From: Massilia sp. Mn16-1_5
GTDB lineage: Bacteria; Pseudomonadota; Gammaproteobacteria; Burkholderiales; Burkholderiaceae_D
Assembly (NCBI RefSeq): GCF_004798585.1
Contig: NZ_PPXQ01000002.1
Location: 62,001-126,000 of the forward strand
Direction: 5' to 3'
DNA length: 64,000 nucleotides
The position numbers and the translations under genes are program-made. The notes under the pieces are model-generated. The model did not search any database. It saw only the letters and a list, made by a program, of their open reading frames with translations, and was not told the DNA's origin. Below are positions 39,624-48,730 of this stretch, in pieces; within the stretch, counting starts at the first letter, position 1; the number at the start of each line of letters is the position of its first letter.

Positions 39624-42467
39624 ATGAAGCTTGTTCGCCCGACCCTCCTGCTGGCCGCCGCCGTCCTGTCCACTTTACCCGCCAGCGCGTCCCTCGCGGC
39701 CCAGGCCGCCGCGCCGAAAGCCGCCACCCCGGCGCTGAAAGTCGACTATCAGAAGTTCACGCTGCCCAACGGCCTGGAAGTCATCTTCCACATCGACCGT
39801 TCCGACCCGGTCGTGGCCGTCAACCTGACGGCGCACGTGGGATCGAGCCGCGAGAAGGCGGGTCGTACCGGCTTCGCCCACCTGTTCGAGCACCTGCTGT
39901 TCCTGGAGTCGGAAAACCTGGGCAAGGGCGGTCTCGACAAGATGACCGCGCGCATCGGCGGCTCGGGCGCCAACGGCTCGACCTCGCAGGACCGCACCAA
40001 CTACCTGCAGACGGTGCCGAAGGATGCGCTGGAGAAGATGATCTGGGCCGAGGCGGACAAGCTGGGCTGGTTCATCAACACCGTCACCGATCCGGTGCTG
40101 GCCAAGGAAAAGCAGGTCGTCAAGAACGAGAAGCGCCAGGGCGTGGATAACGCGCCTTACGGCCACACCCGCTACGTCATCAATAAGGCCCTGTATCCGG
40201 CGGACCATCCCTATAACTGGCAGGTCATCGGTTCGCTCGAGGACTTGCAGAATGCAACCCTGGACGACGTCAAGGAATTCTTCCGCCTCTGGTACGTGCC
40301 CAACAACGTGACCCTGGTGCTGGCGGGCGACTTCGATCCGGTGCAGGCCCGCAAGTGGGTCGAAAAGTATTTTTCCGAAATCAAGCGCGGTGAGGCGATC
40401 AAGCCGATGGCCAAGCGTCCGGGCAGCCTGAAGCAGACCGTGAAGCTGGCGCACGAGGACAACTTCGCGAAGCTGCCCGAGCTGACCATGACCTGGCCGA
40501 CCGTCGAGGACCTGCATCCGGATTCGTATGCGCTGGAGGTGCTGGCCGAATACCTGTCCCAGACCAAGCGCGCGCCGTTCTACAAGGTCGTCGTCGAAGA
40601 CAGCAAGCTCGCGCCAGCCGTCCAGATCGGCAACAACACCTCGGAACTGGCGGGCCAGTTCATGCTGCGCATCCGCGCCTTCGAAGGCAAACCGCTGGAC
40701 GAGGTGGCAGGCGCCGTCGACCAGGCCTTCGCCAGGTTCGAGAAGGAGGGCATTTCCGAGCGCGACCTGAACCGCATCAAGGCCGGCCTGGAAACCCGTT
40801 TCTACAACGCGATGTCGAGCGTGCTCGGCAAGTCGGCGTTGCTGGCGGAATCCAACTACCTGACCGGCAATCCGGGTTATGTGTCCGATAGCGTCAAGAA
40901 GACCCTGGCGGTGAGCACGGCCGACGTGCGCCGCGTGTACGACACCTACATCAAGGGCAAGCCGTTCGTGGCGACCAGCTTTGTCCCGAAAGGCAAGCTG
41001 GCGCTGGCGCTGAGCGGATCGAGCAAGGCCGAAGTGGTCGAGGAAAAAGTGGTGCAGGGCGCCGAGCAGGCGGTCGACGCGAGCAAGAACGCGGAGTATG
41101 CGAAGACGCCGTCCTCGTTTGACCGCAGCAAGGAACCGCCGTACGGCGAGACGCCGGCGCTGAAGGTGCCGCAGGTGTGGAACACCACGCTCGCCAACGG
41201 CATGCGCGTGTACGGCATCGAGAACAAGGAAGTGCCGCTGGTGCAGTTCGACATCGCGATCGACGGCGGCCTGCTGCTGGATCAACTCGACAAGGTGGGC
41301 GTGGCCAACCTGATGGCGCGCATGCTGACCCAGGGCACCGCGAGCAAGACGCCGCAGGAACTGGAAGAAGCGATCCAGCAGCTGGGCGCGACGATCAATG
41401 TCGCTGCCCGTACCGAGGATGTGCGCATCAGCGTCACGACCCTGGCGCGCAATTATGCGGCGACCCTGGACCTGGTCGAGGAGATGCTGCTGCAGCCGCG
41501 CTGGGACGAGAAGGAGTTCGCCCTTGTCAAGGCAAGCGTGCTGAGCCAGATCCGCCAGCAGGAAGCCGATCCGAACGCGCTGGCCGGCATCAATTTCGCC
41601 AAGCTGGTCTACGCCAAGGACGATCCCCGTTCGCGCAACATCCTGGGTACGGCGGAGGCGGTCAACGCGATCACCATCGACGACCTGAAGACGTACTACC
41701 GCGCCAACCTGTCGCCGTCGAACGCACGCATGCACGTGGTCGGCGCCTTGCCGAAGGCGGCGATCGCCCGTTCGCTGGCCGGGCTCGGACGCGACTGGAA
41801 AGCGAAATCGGTGGAACTGCCAGCAAGCTCGCTGGCCGGCGGTGCGGCTCCAGGCAAGGTCTACTTCGTCGACGTGCCGGACGCCAAGCAGTCGGTGCTG
41901 AACGTCGGCTACCGTGCGCTGCCCGTCACCGACGCGGATTATTACCCGGCCACCGTGATGAACTACATCCTGGGCGGCGGCGGTTTCGCCTCGCGCCTGA
42001 CCCAGCAGCTGCGGGAAGGGAAGGGCTATACCTATGGCATCCGCTCGGAGTTCGCGGGCAGCAAGAGCGCCGGTCCGTTCATCATCGCCAGCGGCGTGCG
42101 CAGCAACGTCACGCTGGAGTCGACCCAGCTGGTGAAAGCCATCCTGCAGGACTACCCGGCGACCTATACGGCGGCCGACCTCGAGACGACCAGGAACTTC
42201 CTCGTCAAGAGCAATGCGCGCGCCTTCGAAACGGCCGCGGCCAAGCTGGCCATGCTCGACAACATGAGCAAGTACGGCTGGCGCGCCGACTACGTCAAGG
42301 AGCGCGAAGGGATCGTCAAGGCGATGACGCTGCCGCGTATCCAGGCGCTGTCGACGAAGTACCTGGATCCGTCGAAGATGGTGTGGCTGGTGGTGGGGGA
42401 TGCAAAGACCCAATTGCCGCGCATGAAGGAGCTGGGCTTCGACGAGCCGGTGCTGATCAGCAAATGA
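39624..42467 (+). CDS. M16-family zinc metallopeptidase, two-repeat form
   Basis: A 947-residue exported peptidase, twice the length of each member of the other M16 pair. The signal peptide (LLLAAAVLSTLPASASLAA) leads to the N-terminal catalytic repeat with FAHLFEHLLFLES (zinc His86, His90, catalytic Glu89) and VVKNEKRQG for the third ligand. The C-terminal repeat (from about 515, VWNTTLANGMRVYGIENKEV) has no zinc motif but carries REGKGYTYGIRSEF, the substrate-binding loop. So one chain contains both functions that the 28.3-31.1 kb pair splits. Periplasmic or outer-membrane peptide degradation is likely. Confidence 0.92.
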   Translation: MKLVRPTLLLAAAVLSTLPASASLAAQAAAPKAATPALKVDYQKFTLPNGLEVIFHIDRSDPVVAVNLTAHVGSSREKAGRTGFAHLFEHLLFLESENLGKGGLDKMTARIGGSGANGSTSQDRTNYLQTVPKDALEKMIWAEADKLGWFINTVTDPVLAKEKQVVKNEKRQGVDNAPYGHTRYVINKALYPADHPYNWQVIGSLEDLQNATLDDVKEFFRLWYVPNNVTLVLAGDFDPVQARKWVEKYFSEIKRGEAIKPMAKRPGSLKQTVKLAHEDNFAKLPELTMTWPTVEDLHPDSYALEVLAEYLSQTKRAPFYKVVVEDSKLAPAVQIGNNTSELAGQFMLRIRAFEGKPLDEVAGAVDQAFARFEKEGISERDLNRIKAGLETRFYNAMSSVLGKSALLAESNYLTGNPGYVSDSVKKTLAVSTADVRRVYDTYIKGKPFVATSFVPKGKLALALSGSSKAEVVEEKVVQGAEQAVDASKNAEYAKTPSSFDRSKEPPYGETPALKVPQVWNTTLANGMRVYGIENKEVPLVQFDIAIDGGLLLDQLDKVGVANLMARMLTQGTASKTPQELEEAIQQLGATINVAARTEDVRISVTTLARNYAATLDLVEEMLLQPRWDEKEFALVKASVLSQIRQQEADPNALAGINFAKLVYAKDDPRSRNILGTAEAVNAITIDDLKTYYRANLSPSNARMHVVGALPKAAIARSLAGLGRDWKAKSVELPASSLAGGAAPGKVYFVDVPDAKQSVLNVGYRALPVTDADYYPATVMNYILGGGGFASRLTQQLREGKGYTYGIRSEFAGSKSAGPFIIASGVRSNVTLESTQLVKAILQDYPATYTAADLETTRNFLVKSNARAFETAAAKLAMLDNMSKYGWRADYVKEREGIVKAMTLPRIQALSTKYLDPSKMVWLVVGDAKTQLPRMKELGFDEPVLISK

Positions 42468-42469
42468 TT

Positions 42470-42575
42470 GTAGGGTGGGCATGCCCACGCGTGACGCCTG
42501 CATCGTGTTGGCGGAGTCGTTCCTTAAACGGAGCCAACACGATTCGACGTTTACGCGTGGGCATGCCCACCCTAC
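42470..42575. repeat. REP inverted pair 4, with a nested inner palindrome
   Basis: Perfect 23-base arms at 42470-42492 and 42553-42575 (head GTAGGGTGGGC, core GCATGCCCACGCG). Between them an 11-base inner inverted repeat, ATCGTGTTGGC with GCCAACACGAT, surrounds a 20-base loop. The whole 106 bases could fold into one long branched hairpin. It occupies the gap between the convergent M16 and SGNH genes. Confidence 0.85.
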
Positions 42576-42582
42576 GCTTGAA

Positions 42583-43953
42583 TTACTCAACCGTCGCTGG
42601 CGCCTTCTGCTGCGCCGGCTTCAACCCCGATATCCCCACCGAACGGAACAGCGTCAGCGGCACCGCATTGCCCATCGCCTGGTAGCCCAGGTCGTTCGGG
42701 TGCAAATGATCGCCGCTGTCGTAGGCCGGCAGGAAGCGCGTCGGGTGCGAGGGGTCGCGCGTGGCGAGGTCGAAGTCGATCACGGCGTCGAATTCGTCGC
42801 TGTTGCGGATCCAGTTATTCACCGCCTGGCGCACCACTTCCTTCTCGGGCGAATAGTAGCCCGCGCCTTCGAAGGGCGTCAGCGTTGCGCCGAAGACGGC
42901 GATCCCCTTGGCGTGGGCGCGGGCGATGACCTGGCGGTAGCCGGCGATCAGGTCGGCAGCGGGGATCGGATTCATGGCCGGGCTGTTGCCGATGTCGTTG
43001 ATGCCGATGAGCAGGGTCATGTAGCGCACGCCGGCGGTGGCCAGCACATCGCGGTCGAAGCGCTCGAGGATGCTGCGGCCGGCGAGCGGGTTGGGCGAAT
43101 CGCTGACCAGGCGGTTTCCGCTGATGCCGCGGTTGACCACGCCCAGGCGCGCGTTCAGGCCGAGCACGGGATCGCGCACGGTTTGCAGGCGGCGCGCCAG
43201 CCAGTCGGGCCACCGGTTGTTGGTGTCGACCGTGCTGCGCGTGCCGTCGGTGATCGAGTCGCCCAGGGTGACGATGGACGGTCCGGCGCTGTCGACGTCC
43301 ACTTCGGTGAGGAAGGGCCAGGCCGTGATCGTGCGCTGCACGGGGAGGGTGGCGGCCGCCGTGAAGTCGCCCGGCAGCGAGACGTAATTGGTCTGCAGGC
43401 CCGTGTTGTGGATCGTGGTCGCCTCGACCGTGCCCGGCAGGTACAGGCTGACGGCAAGGTCGCCCAGGGCCGGCACGTTCAGTTCCACCGGGTCCGACAG
43501 CACCGGCGCGCCGGGCGGGATCGTGATCGAGGGGCTGCCGCTGAAGGTCAGCACGCGGTCGGTGCCGGGTGCGACGTCGGAACCCGCTGCGCGCACGCCG
43601 ATGCGGGCGGCACCGATGCGCAGGGGCACGGTGCCGAACTCGTTCGATACGCGGATGCGCACGCGGTTGCCGCCGATGCTGGTATGGACGATCAGGCGCA
43701 AGGTCTGGTCGGTAAAGGTTTGCAGGTTGGTCGCGGGCGGCGGGCCGGCGGGCGCCGTGCCCCAGGTGCCGGTCCAGCGTTCGTTGCTCCAGTTCTGGGC
43801 GCCGGCGTGCTGGCCGGGCAGGGCGAGGGCGATCGCCAGTGCGACGCCACCCAGCAGCATGCCGCGGCGCGGGCGATTGGACGGGGTCGGACGATGAAAG
43901 GCGGCCGCGGTGCGCTGGGCCAGGTCGGACAGGGCGGACGATATCGACAACAT
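42583..43953 (-). CDS. SGNH/GDSL-family hydrolase, exported
   Basis: A 456-residue esterase-like enzyme on the minus strand. A long positively charged N-terminal region precedes a membrane-spanning signal segment (GMLLGGVALAIALALPGQHA, 31-50). The SGNH blocks are all present: nucleophile GDSITDG (Ser233), Gly279 and Asn280 in SGNR, GINDIG (Asn319), and DxxH as DHLHPN (Asp415, His418). An N-terminal beta domain (about 60-215) precedes the hydrolase. ATG follows AAGGAGCACGATC. Substrates of this subgroup include acylated polysaccharides; none can be assigned here. Confidence 0.85.
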   Translation of the reverse strand: MLSISSALSDLAQRTAAAFHRPTPSNRPRRGMLLGGVALAIALALPGQHAGAQNWSNERWTGTWGTAPAGPPPATNLQTFTDQTLRLIVHTSIGGNRVRIRVSNEFGTVPLRIGAARIGVRAAGSDVAPGTDRVLTFSGSPSITIPPGAPVLSDPVELNVPALGDLAVSLYLPGTVEATTIHNTGLQTNYVSLPGDFTAAATLPVQRTITAWPFLTEVDVDSAGPSIVTLGDSITDGTRSTVDTNNRWPDWLARRLQTVRDPVLGLNARLGVVNRGISGNRLVSDSPNPLAGRSILERFDRDVLATAGVRYMTLLIGINDIGNSPAMNPIPAADLIAGYRQVIARAHAKGIAVFGATLTPFEGAGYYSPEKEVVRQAVNNWIRNSDEFDAVIDFDLATRDPSHPTRFLPAYDSGDHLHPNDLGYQAMGNAVPLTLFRSVGISGLKPAQQKAPATVE

Positions 43954-44225
43954 GATCGTGCTCCTTCGTGGTTGGTGGAAACGTGCTCATATGGCTGAGC
44001 GCGCGTCCTCCAATCTATGCGGCGCGGGTAGCACGGACAAGGTAGGTACGGACGAGTTCGTTGTGCTAGCTCTAAAGTTCCCCACAAAGCTCATGCGTCA
44101 AAGAATTTGTTTGCGTTTGAGCACAGCAAATTGAAATAAAGTCGCCATACGGCAACAAATCCGGACCCCGACGCGTGCGCAGGCACTGACGTACAATTGT
44201 TGTTTTCTCAAGAGGAGACCGGACC

Positions 44226-45206
44226 ATGCGTGCCATCGAAATCACCCAACCGGGCAAGCCCGAGGTATTGCAACTGTGCGAGCGGCCGACGCCGGAGCTG
44301 AAGGCCGGTGAGGTACTGATCAAGGTCCACGCGGCGGGCATCAACCGCCCCGATGTGTTCCAGCGCCTGGGCCAGTATCCGGTGCCGCCGGGCGCCTCCG
44401 ACCTGCCGGGCCTGGAAGTGGCGGGCGAGATCGTCGACGGTGAGCTCGGCGACAGTGGCTTTGCCAAGGGCGACATGGTCTGCGCGCTGGTGCAGGGCGG
44501 CGGCTATGCCGAGTACTGCGCGGCGCCGCTGGCGCAATGCCTGCCGGTGCCGCAGGGCTTGTCCATGGTCGAGGCGGCCTCGCTGCCGGAAACCTTTTTC
44601 ACGGTCTGGTCCAACGTGTTCGATCGCGCGCAATTGAGCGAGGGCGAGACCCTGCTGGTGCAGGGCGGCACGTCCGGCATCGGCGTGACGGCGATCCAGC
44701 TGGCGACCGCCATGGGACACCGCGTGTTCGCCACCGCCGGCACCGAAGACAAGCGCCGCGCCTGCGAGGAGCTCGGCGCCGAGCGCGGCATCAACTACCG
44801 GGACGAGGATTTCGTCGCCGTGGTGAAAGAACTGACGGGCGGGAAGGGCGTCGACGTCGTGCTCGATATGGTGGCCGGCGACTACGTGGGACGCGAGATC
44901 GATTGCCTGGCGGACGATGGGCGCATTGCGATCATCGCGCTGCTGGGTGGTGCCAAGGCGAATGTCGACCTGTCGCAAGTGCTGCGCCGGCGCTTGAGCA
45001 TCAGCGGTTCGACCCTGCGGCCGCGGCCGGTGGCCTTCAAGGGCGCGATCGCGCAGAAGCTGCGCGAGCGGGTGTGGCCGTTGCTCGAAGCGGGGAAGAT
45101 CAAGCCGGTGATCTACAAGACTTTCCCGCTGGCCGAGGCGGCCGCTGCGCACGAGTTGATGGAGTCGAGTACGCACGTCGGGAAAATCGTGCTGCAGGTG
45201 GTGTGA
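44226..45206 (+). CDS. NAD(P)H-quinone oxidoreductase, zeta-crystallin/PIG3 type
   Basis: A 326-residue medium-chain reductase without the zinc-ligand cysteines of alcohol dehydrogenases. Signature: MRAIEITQPGKPEVLQL, HAAGINRPDVFQRLGQYP, the cofactor motif VQGGTSGIGVTAIQLA (about 144-159) and the end GKIVLQVV. It would reduce quinones or enones with NADPH in the cytosol. The start is backed by AAGAGGAGA at 44210-44218. It stands alone, followed by three REP units and then tpiA. The PIG3 name follows the overall pattern; the physiological substrate is unknown. Confidence 0.88.
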   Translation: MRAIEITQPGKPEVLQLCERPTPELKAGEVLIKVHAAGINRPDVFQRLGQYPVPPGASDLPGLEVAGEIVDGELGDSGFAKGDMVCALVQGGGYAEYCAAPLAQCLPVPQGLSMVEAASLPETFFTVWSNVFDRAQLSEGETLLVQGGTSGIGVTAIQLATAMGHRVFATAGTEDKRRACEELGAERGINYRDEDFVAVVKELTGGKGVDVVLDMVAGDYVGREIDCLADDGRIAIIALLGGAKANVDLSQVLRRRLSISGSTLRPRPVAFKGAIAQKLRERVWPLLEAGKIKPVIYKTFPLAEAAAAHELMESSTHVGKIVLQVV

Positions 45207-45220
45207 ACCGGTGGATCGGG

Positions 45221-45349
45221 CGTAGGGTGGGCGCTCCGTGCCCACCAAACGATGCGCCAACGTGACCCATGCAATGGTGGGCACAGGGCGCCCACCCTAC
45301 GCCCTGCGAACAGCAATGAATCCTAGGGTGGAGTCCCGACTCCACGCAG
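45221..45349. repeat. Cluster of three REP units
   Basis: An inverted pair (45221-45246 and 45276-45301; heads CGTAGGGTGGGCGC and its complement) followed by a third unit at 45322-45349 with head TAGGGTGGAGTC and core GGAGTC-CC-GACTCC. So both sequence types, the GGGC and GGAGTC variants, sit within 130 bases, between the oxidoreductase gene and tpiA. Confidence 0.8.
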
Positions 45350-45418
45350 TCGTGCGCCGGATACCGCGCGCTGCGAGATCCATTGACGTCTTTTCAACAC
45401 GCCCACTCAGCCATTTGT

Positions 45419-45447
45419 TTGACCGCCCCCTGAACGGCGGCTAGAAT
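45419..45447 (+). promoter_or_regulatory. Sigma-70 promoter of tpiA
   Basis: TTGACC (45419-45424), 17-base spacer, TAGAAT (45442-45447), 27 bases ahead of the tpiA ATG at 45474. A close match to the housekeeping consensus. Confidence 0.75.
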
Positions 45448-45473
45448 AGCGGGTTATTTGACTGTGGGGTAAT

Positions 45474-46220
45474 ATGCGTCCCAAACTCGTCGTAGGTAAC
45501 TGGAAGATGAACGGCAGCCGCGCGAACAACGCGACGCTGCTCGCTGGTATTGTTGAGGGTCTGGGCCAAGGCAAGGCGCAAGCCGCCGTCTGCGTTCCGG
45601 CACCGTATCTGCAGCAATGCGCCGATACGCTGGCCGGCAGCGAGCTGGCCTGGGGTGCGCAGGATGTATCGATCCACGCCAGCGGTGCCTACACGGGCGA
45701 GGTCGCGGCCTCGATGCTGAGCGATTTCGGTTGCCGCTACGTGATCGTCGGCCACTCGGAGCGCCGCGCCTACCACGGCGAAACCGACCAGCAGGTGGCG
45801 CAGAAGGCAGTGGCGGCACTCAACGCCGGCCTGACCCCGATCGTCTGCGTCGGCGAGACGCTGGATCAGCGCGAAGCCGGACAAACAAATGTCGTAGTTA
45901 ACAAACAATTGTCTGCCGTGCTGGAGCTGCTCGACGGCGCAGCGGTACAGCGCATCGTGGTGGCCTACGAGCCGGTCTGGGCGATCGGCACCGGCAAGAC
46001 GGCGACCCCGGCGATGGCGCAGGAAGTGCATGCCGAGCTGCGCAGCCAGCTGCGTGCCCGCAGCCTTGATGCAGGCGAGAAGGTCGCGATCCTGTACGGC
46101 GGCAGCATGAAGCCGGACAATGCGGCCGAATTGATGGCCCAGGCCGACATCGATGGCGGCCTGATCGGCGGCGCGGCCCTGAAGGCGGCGGACTTCCTCG
46201 CCATCATCAACGCTGCTTGA
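45474..46220 (+). CDS. tpiA: Triosephosphate isomerase
   Basis: A 248-residue TIM-barrel enzyme interconverting glyceraldehyde-3-phosphate and DHAP in glycolysis. Active-site elements: Lys11 in GNWKMNG, His94 in IVGHSERR, the catalytic Glu in [12 protein letters not shown] (about residue 165) and the phosphate loop [12 protein letters not shown]. Length is normal. It has its own promoter at 45419-45447 and is followed after about 50 bases by secG, then tRNA-Leu and the nuo operon, a gene order shared by many Burkholderiales. Confidence 0.97.
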   Translation: MRPKLVVGNWKMNGSRANNATLLAGIVEGLGQGKAQAAVCVPAPYLQQCADTLAGSELAWGAQDVSIHASGAYTGEVAASMLSDFGCRYVIVGHSERRAYHGETDQQVAQKAVAALNAGLTPIVCVGETLDQREAGQTNVVVNKQLSAVLELLDGAAVQRIVVAYEPVWAIGTGKTATPAMAQEVHAELRSQLRARSLDAGEKVAILYGGSMKPDNAAELMAQADIDGGLIGGAALKAADFLAIINAA

Positions 46221-46273
46221 AGCATCCAGATTTTCAGAATTTGCAACGTAGTTAAACTTGGAATGGAATTGTA

Positions 46274-46774
46274 ATGAACATGTTGTTCAATCTTGTGATC
46301 GTCGTGCAGGTGATCTCGGCCCTGGCTATCATCGGCCTGGTGCTCTTGCAGCACGGTAAGGGTGCCGACATGGGCGCCGCCTTCGGTTCCGGCGCCTCGG
46401 GCAGCCTGTTCGGCGCCAGTGGTTCGTCGAACTTCCTGTCGAAGTCGACGGCTGTCGCCGCCGCGATCTTCTTTGCATCGACCCTGGCGCTGGCCTACAT
46501 GGGCAATAACCGTACCCCGGGCGCGTCGCAAGACAATGGCGTGATGGGCCGCCTGGCAGCGCCGGCGAATGGCGTACCTGCAAACAATGCTGGCGCCAAC
46601 GTGCCAGCCACCACGACCCCGGCCGACGTGCCTGCGCCGACCGCCGGCGTGCCGGCCGCACCGACCGCCGACGTGCCGCCAGGCCCGGCCGAGACCGTGC
46701 CGGCCACCGTGTCGCCGGCCCCGGCCGCGCAGTCGACCCCGGCCGCGCCGGCAGCACCTGCTCCGCAGAAGTAA
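46274..46774 (+). CDS. secG: Preprotein translocase subunit SecG, with a long Ala/Pro-rich tail
   Basis: A 166-residue inner-membrane subunit of the SecYEG channel. The family core occupies residues 1-80: MLFNLVIVVQVISALAIIGL, then the loop LQHGKGADMGAAFGSGASGS with LFGASGSSNFLSKS, then the second membrane helix AVAAAIFFASTLALAYMG. From about 100 to 166 a low-complexity Ala/Pro/Thr/Val extension follows (PADVPAPTAGVPAAPTADVP and similar). E. coli SecG has only 110 residues. Extensions of this kind are known in betaproteobacterial SecG; the function is not known. Confidence 0.93.
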   Translation: MNMLFNLVIVVQVISALAIIGLVLLQHGKGADMGAAFGSGASGSLFGASGSSNFLSKSTAVAAAIFFASTLALAYMGNNRTPGASQDNGVMGRLAAPANGVPANNAGANVPATTTPADVPAPTAGVPAAPTADVPPGPAETVPATVSPAPAAQSTPAAPAAPAPQK

Positions 46775-46980
46775 TCGTCGTTTCAGTCGTGCGCGCACGG
46801 GGCCATGGGCCGGCGTGCGCGAGGGCCGCAAGGCCCATGCAGGTCCTCGCAGTACCTCCGGCAGCCGCTTGACCAGGGCGCTGTCCGGCTCTCAGGCGCC
46901 CTGGGTCGTGCTTTAGCCGGCCTGAGGCAAGAAAGTTTGAGAAATTCCCTGTTTTTCCTTGCGATGCATCAATTTGAGCA

Positions 46981-47010
46981 TTGAAAAAAGGTGCTAAGGC
47001 AGGGTAGAAT
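46981..47010 (+). promoter_or_regulatory. Promoter of tRNA-Leu
   Basis: TTGAAA (46981-46986), 18-base spacer, TAGAAT (47005-47010), 12 bases before the mature tRNA 5' end. Confidence 0.6.
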
Positions 47011-47021
47011 ACTGGTCTCCA

Positions 47022-47106
47022 GCCGACGTGGTGAAATTGGTAGACACGCTATCTTGAGGGGGTAGTGGCGCAAGCTGTGCGAGTTCGAGTCTCGCCGTCG
47101 GCACCA
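47022..47106 (+). tRNA. tRNA-Leu (anticodon GAG)
   Basis: An 85-base class II tRNA. The acceptor stem GCCGACG pairs with CGTCGGC at the 3' end, and ACCA is encoded. The anticodon arm CTATC-TTGAGGG-GGTAG puts GAG at 34-36, reading CUC/CUU codons. A variable arm follows (TGGCGCAAGCTGT), then the T arm GCGAGTTCGAGTCTCGC, which confirms tRNA-Leu. It sits between secG and nuoA. Confidence 0.95.
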
Positions 47107-47114
47107 AGATACAG

Positions 47115-47169
47115 AAAAAGCCAGCAAGGGCAAACGAGCGATTGCTCTCATGCCTGAGCTGGCTTTTTT
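47115..47169 (+). terminator. Terminator after tRNA-Leu
   Basis: AAAAAGCCAGC pairs with GCTGGCTTTTTT. Inside, GGGCA can pair with TGCCT and GAGC with GCTC, giving a nested stem, and the 3' strand ends in six T residues. It separates the tRNA transcript from nuoA. Confidence 0.8.
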
Positions 47170-47279
47170 ACGAGGATCAGTCGTACGGTCCTGGTGGCAG
47201 GCACGAGGCCAGGATTGCGCGATACGGCGCTGCAGGCATGCAGTGGTTTCATTAACCGATCGTTCAAATAGGCTCCATC

Positions 47280-47639
47280 GTGAACCTCGAAAATTACTTC
47301 CCCGTTCTTCTCTTCATCCTGATCGGCGTCGGTGTCGGCGTCGCACCCCAGGTGCTCGGCTATCTGCTCGGGCCACAGCGTCCCGACGCTGCCAAGCTCT
47401 CCCCCTATGAATGCGGCTTCGAAGCCTTCGAAGACGCGCGCATGAAATTCGACGTCCGGTACTATCTGGTCGCGATTCTCTTTATTTTGTTTGATCTGGA
47501 AACGGCATTCTTCTTCCCATGGGGCGTCTCCATGCGCGAGCTGGGCTGGACCGGCTTCGTCACGATGATGGTGTTCATCGCCGAATTCGTCGTCGGCTTC
47601 TGGTACATCTGGAAGAAAGGTGCCCTTGATTGGGAATAA
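47280..47639 (+). CDS. nuoA: NADH-quinone oxidoreductase subunit A
   Basis: A 119-residue membrane subunit of complex I with three hydrophobic helices ([58 protein letters not shown]). The conserved loop [20 protein letters not shown] between helices 1 and 2 is complete. The start is GTG 47280 (NLENYFP). It is the first gene of a 14-gene operon; nuoB follows after three bases. A 110-base gap after the tRNA terminator must carry the operon's promoter, but no clear consensus is seen. Confidence 0.96.
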   Translation: MNLENYFPVLLFILIGVGVGVAPQVLGYLLGPQRPDAAKLSPYECGFEAFEDARMKFDVRYYLVAILFILFDLETAFFFPWGVSMRELGWTGFVTMMVFIAEFVVGFWYIWKKGALDWE

Positions 47640-47642
47640 GCC

Positions 47643-48122
47643 ATGGCTATTCATGAAGGCGTTCTAAACGAAGGTTTTATTACCACTACAGCCGATAAGC
47701 TGATCAACTGGGCGCGTACCGGGTCGATGTTCCCGATGACGTTTGGCCTGGCCTGTTGCGCGGTCGAGATGATGCATGTGGGCGCTGCCCGCTATGACCT
47801 CGACCGCTTCGGCATTGTGTTCCGTCCATCGCCGCGCCAGTCCGACGTGATGATCGTCGCCGGCACGCTGTGCAACAAGATGGCGCCGGCACTGCGCAAG
47901 GTCTACGACCAGATGGCCGAGCCGCGCTGGGTGATCTCGATGGGTTCCTGCGCCAACGGCGGCGGCTACTACCACTACTCGTACTCGGTGGTGCGCGGCT
48001 GCGACCGCATCGTGCCGGTCGACGTCTATGTGCCGGGCTGCCCGCCGACGGCTGAAGCTCTGCTGTACGGCATCATGCAGTTGCAGAACAAGATCAAGCG
48101 CACCAACACCATCGCGCGTTAA
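47643..48122 (+). CDS. nuoB: NADH-quinone oxidoreductase subunit B
   Basis: A 159-residue peripheral-arm subunit that holds the N2 [4Fe-4S] cluster, the last electron carrier before quinone. The ligands are visible as the tandem cysteines in [11 protein letters not shown], plus the Cys in [11 protein letters not shown] and in [14 protein letters not shown]. Length is typical of betaproteobacteria (shorter than the E. coli 220). It is three bases from nuoA and 14 bases from nuoC. Confidence 0.97.
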   Translation: MAIHEGVLNEGFITTTADKLINWARTGSMFPMTFGLACCAVEMMHVGAARYDLDRFGIVFRPSPRQSDVMIVAGTLCNKMAPALRKVYDQMAEPRWVISMGSCANGGGYYHYSYSVVRGCDRIVPVDVYVPGCPPTAEALLYGIMQLQNKIKRTNTIAR

Positions 48123-48136
48123 TACTGCGAATCACC

Positions 48137-48730
48137 ATGACGACAAAACTCGAAGTCCTCCAACTCGCCCTGGAAAAAGCCCTGGGCGAGGGCGCCGTCA
48201 TTACGGCAGCGCTCGGCGAAGTGACCGTGGTGGTCAAGGCCGCCGATTACATCAAATCGATGCAGACCCTGCGCGACGATCCGACCCTCGCATTCGAGGA
48301 AATGATCGACCTCTGCGGCGTCGACTACTCCCAATATGGGGAAGGCACCTGGGACGGCCCGCGCTACGCGGTCACCACCCACCTGCTGTCGCTGGCAAAT
48401 AACTGGCGCGTCCGCGTGCGCGTGTTCTGCCCGGACGACGAGATGCCGATCGTCGAATCGATCACCGGCATCTGGCGCGCCGCCAACTGGTACGAGCGCG
48501 AAGCCTTCGACCTGTTCGGCATCCTGTTCGACGGTCATGGCGACCTGCGCCGCATCCTGACCGACTATGGCTTCATCGGCCACCCGTTCCGCAAGGACTT
48601 CCCGATCTCGGGCTACGTCGAAATGCGCTACGACCCCGAGCAGAAGCGCGTGATCTACCAACCCGTGACGATCGAGCCGCGTGAAAACATTCCGCGCGTG
48701 ATCCGCGAAGAAACCTACGGGATGAAATAA
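48137..48730 (+). CDS. nuoC: NADH-quinone oxidoreductase subunit C
   Basis: A 197-residue 30-kDa-type subunit of the peripheral arm. Conserved C-terminal block: [39 protein letters not shown] and [13 protein letters not shown]. It is separate from nuoD, as in most bacteria other than the enteric nuoCD fusion. Its stop TAA shares an A with the nuoD ATG (48730), so translation is coupled. It helps form the quinone-site scaffold with NuoD and has no cofactor of its own. Confidence 0.96.
   Translation: MTTKLEVLQLALEKALGEGAVITAALGEVTVVVKAADYIKSMQTLRDDPTLAFEEMIDLCGVDYSQYGEGTWDGPRYAVTTHLLSLANNWRVRVRVFCPDDEMPIVESITGIWRAANWYEREAFDLFGILFDGHGDLRRILTDYGFIGHPFRKDFPISGYVEMRYDPEQKRVIYQPVTIEPRENIPRVIREETYGMK

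Noticed and set aside
46873..46904. Strong GC hairpin CCAGGGCGC/GCGCCCTGG between secG and tRNA-Leu
   Set aside because: No T-tract follows, so it was not called a terminator.
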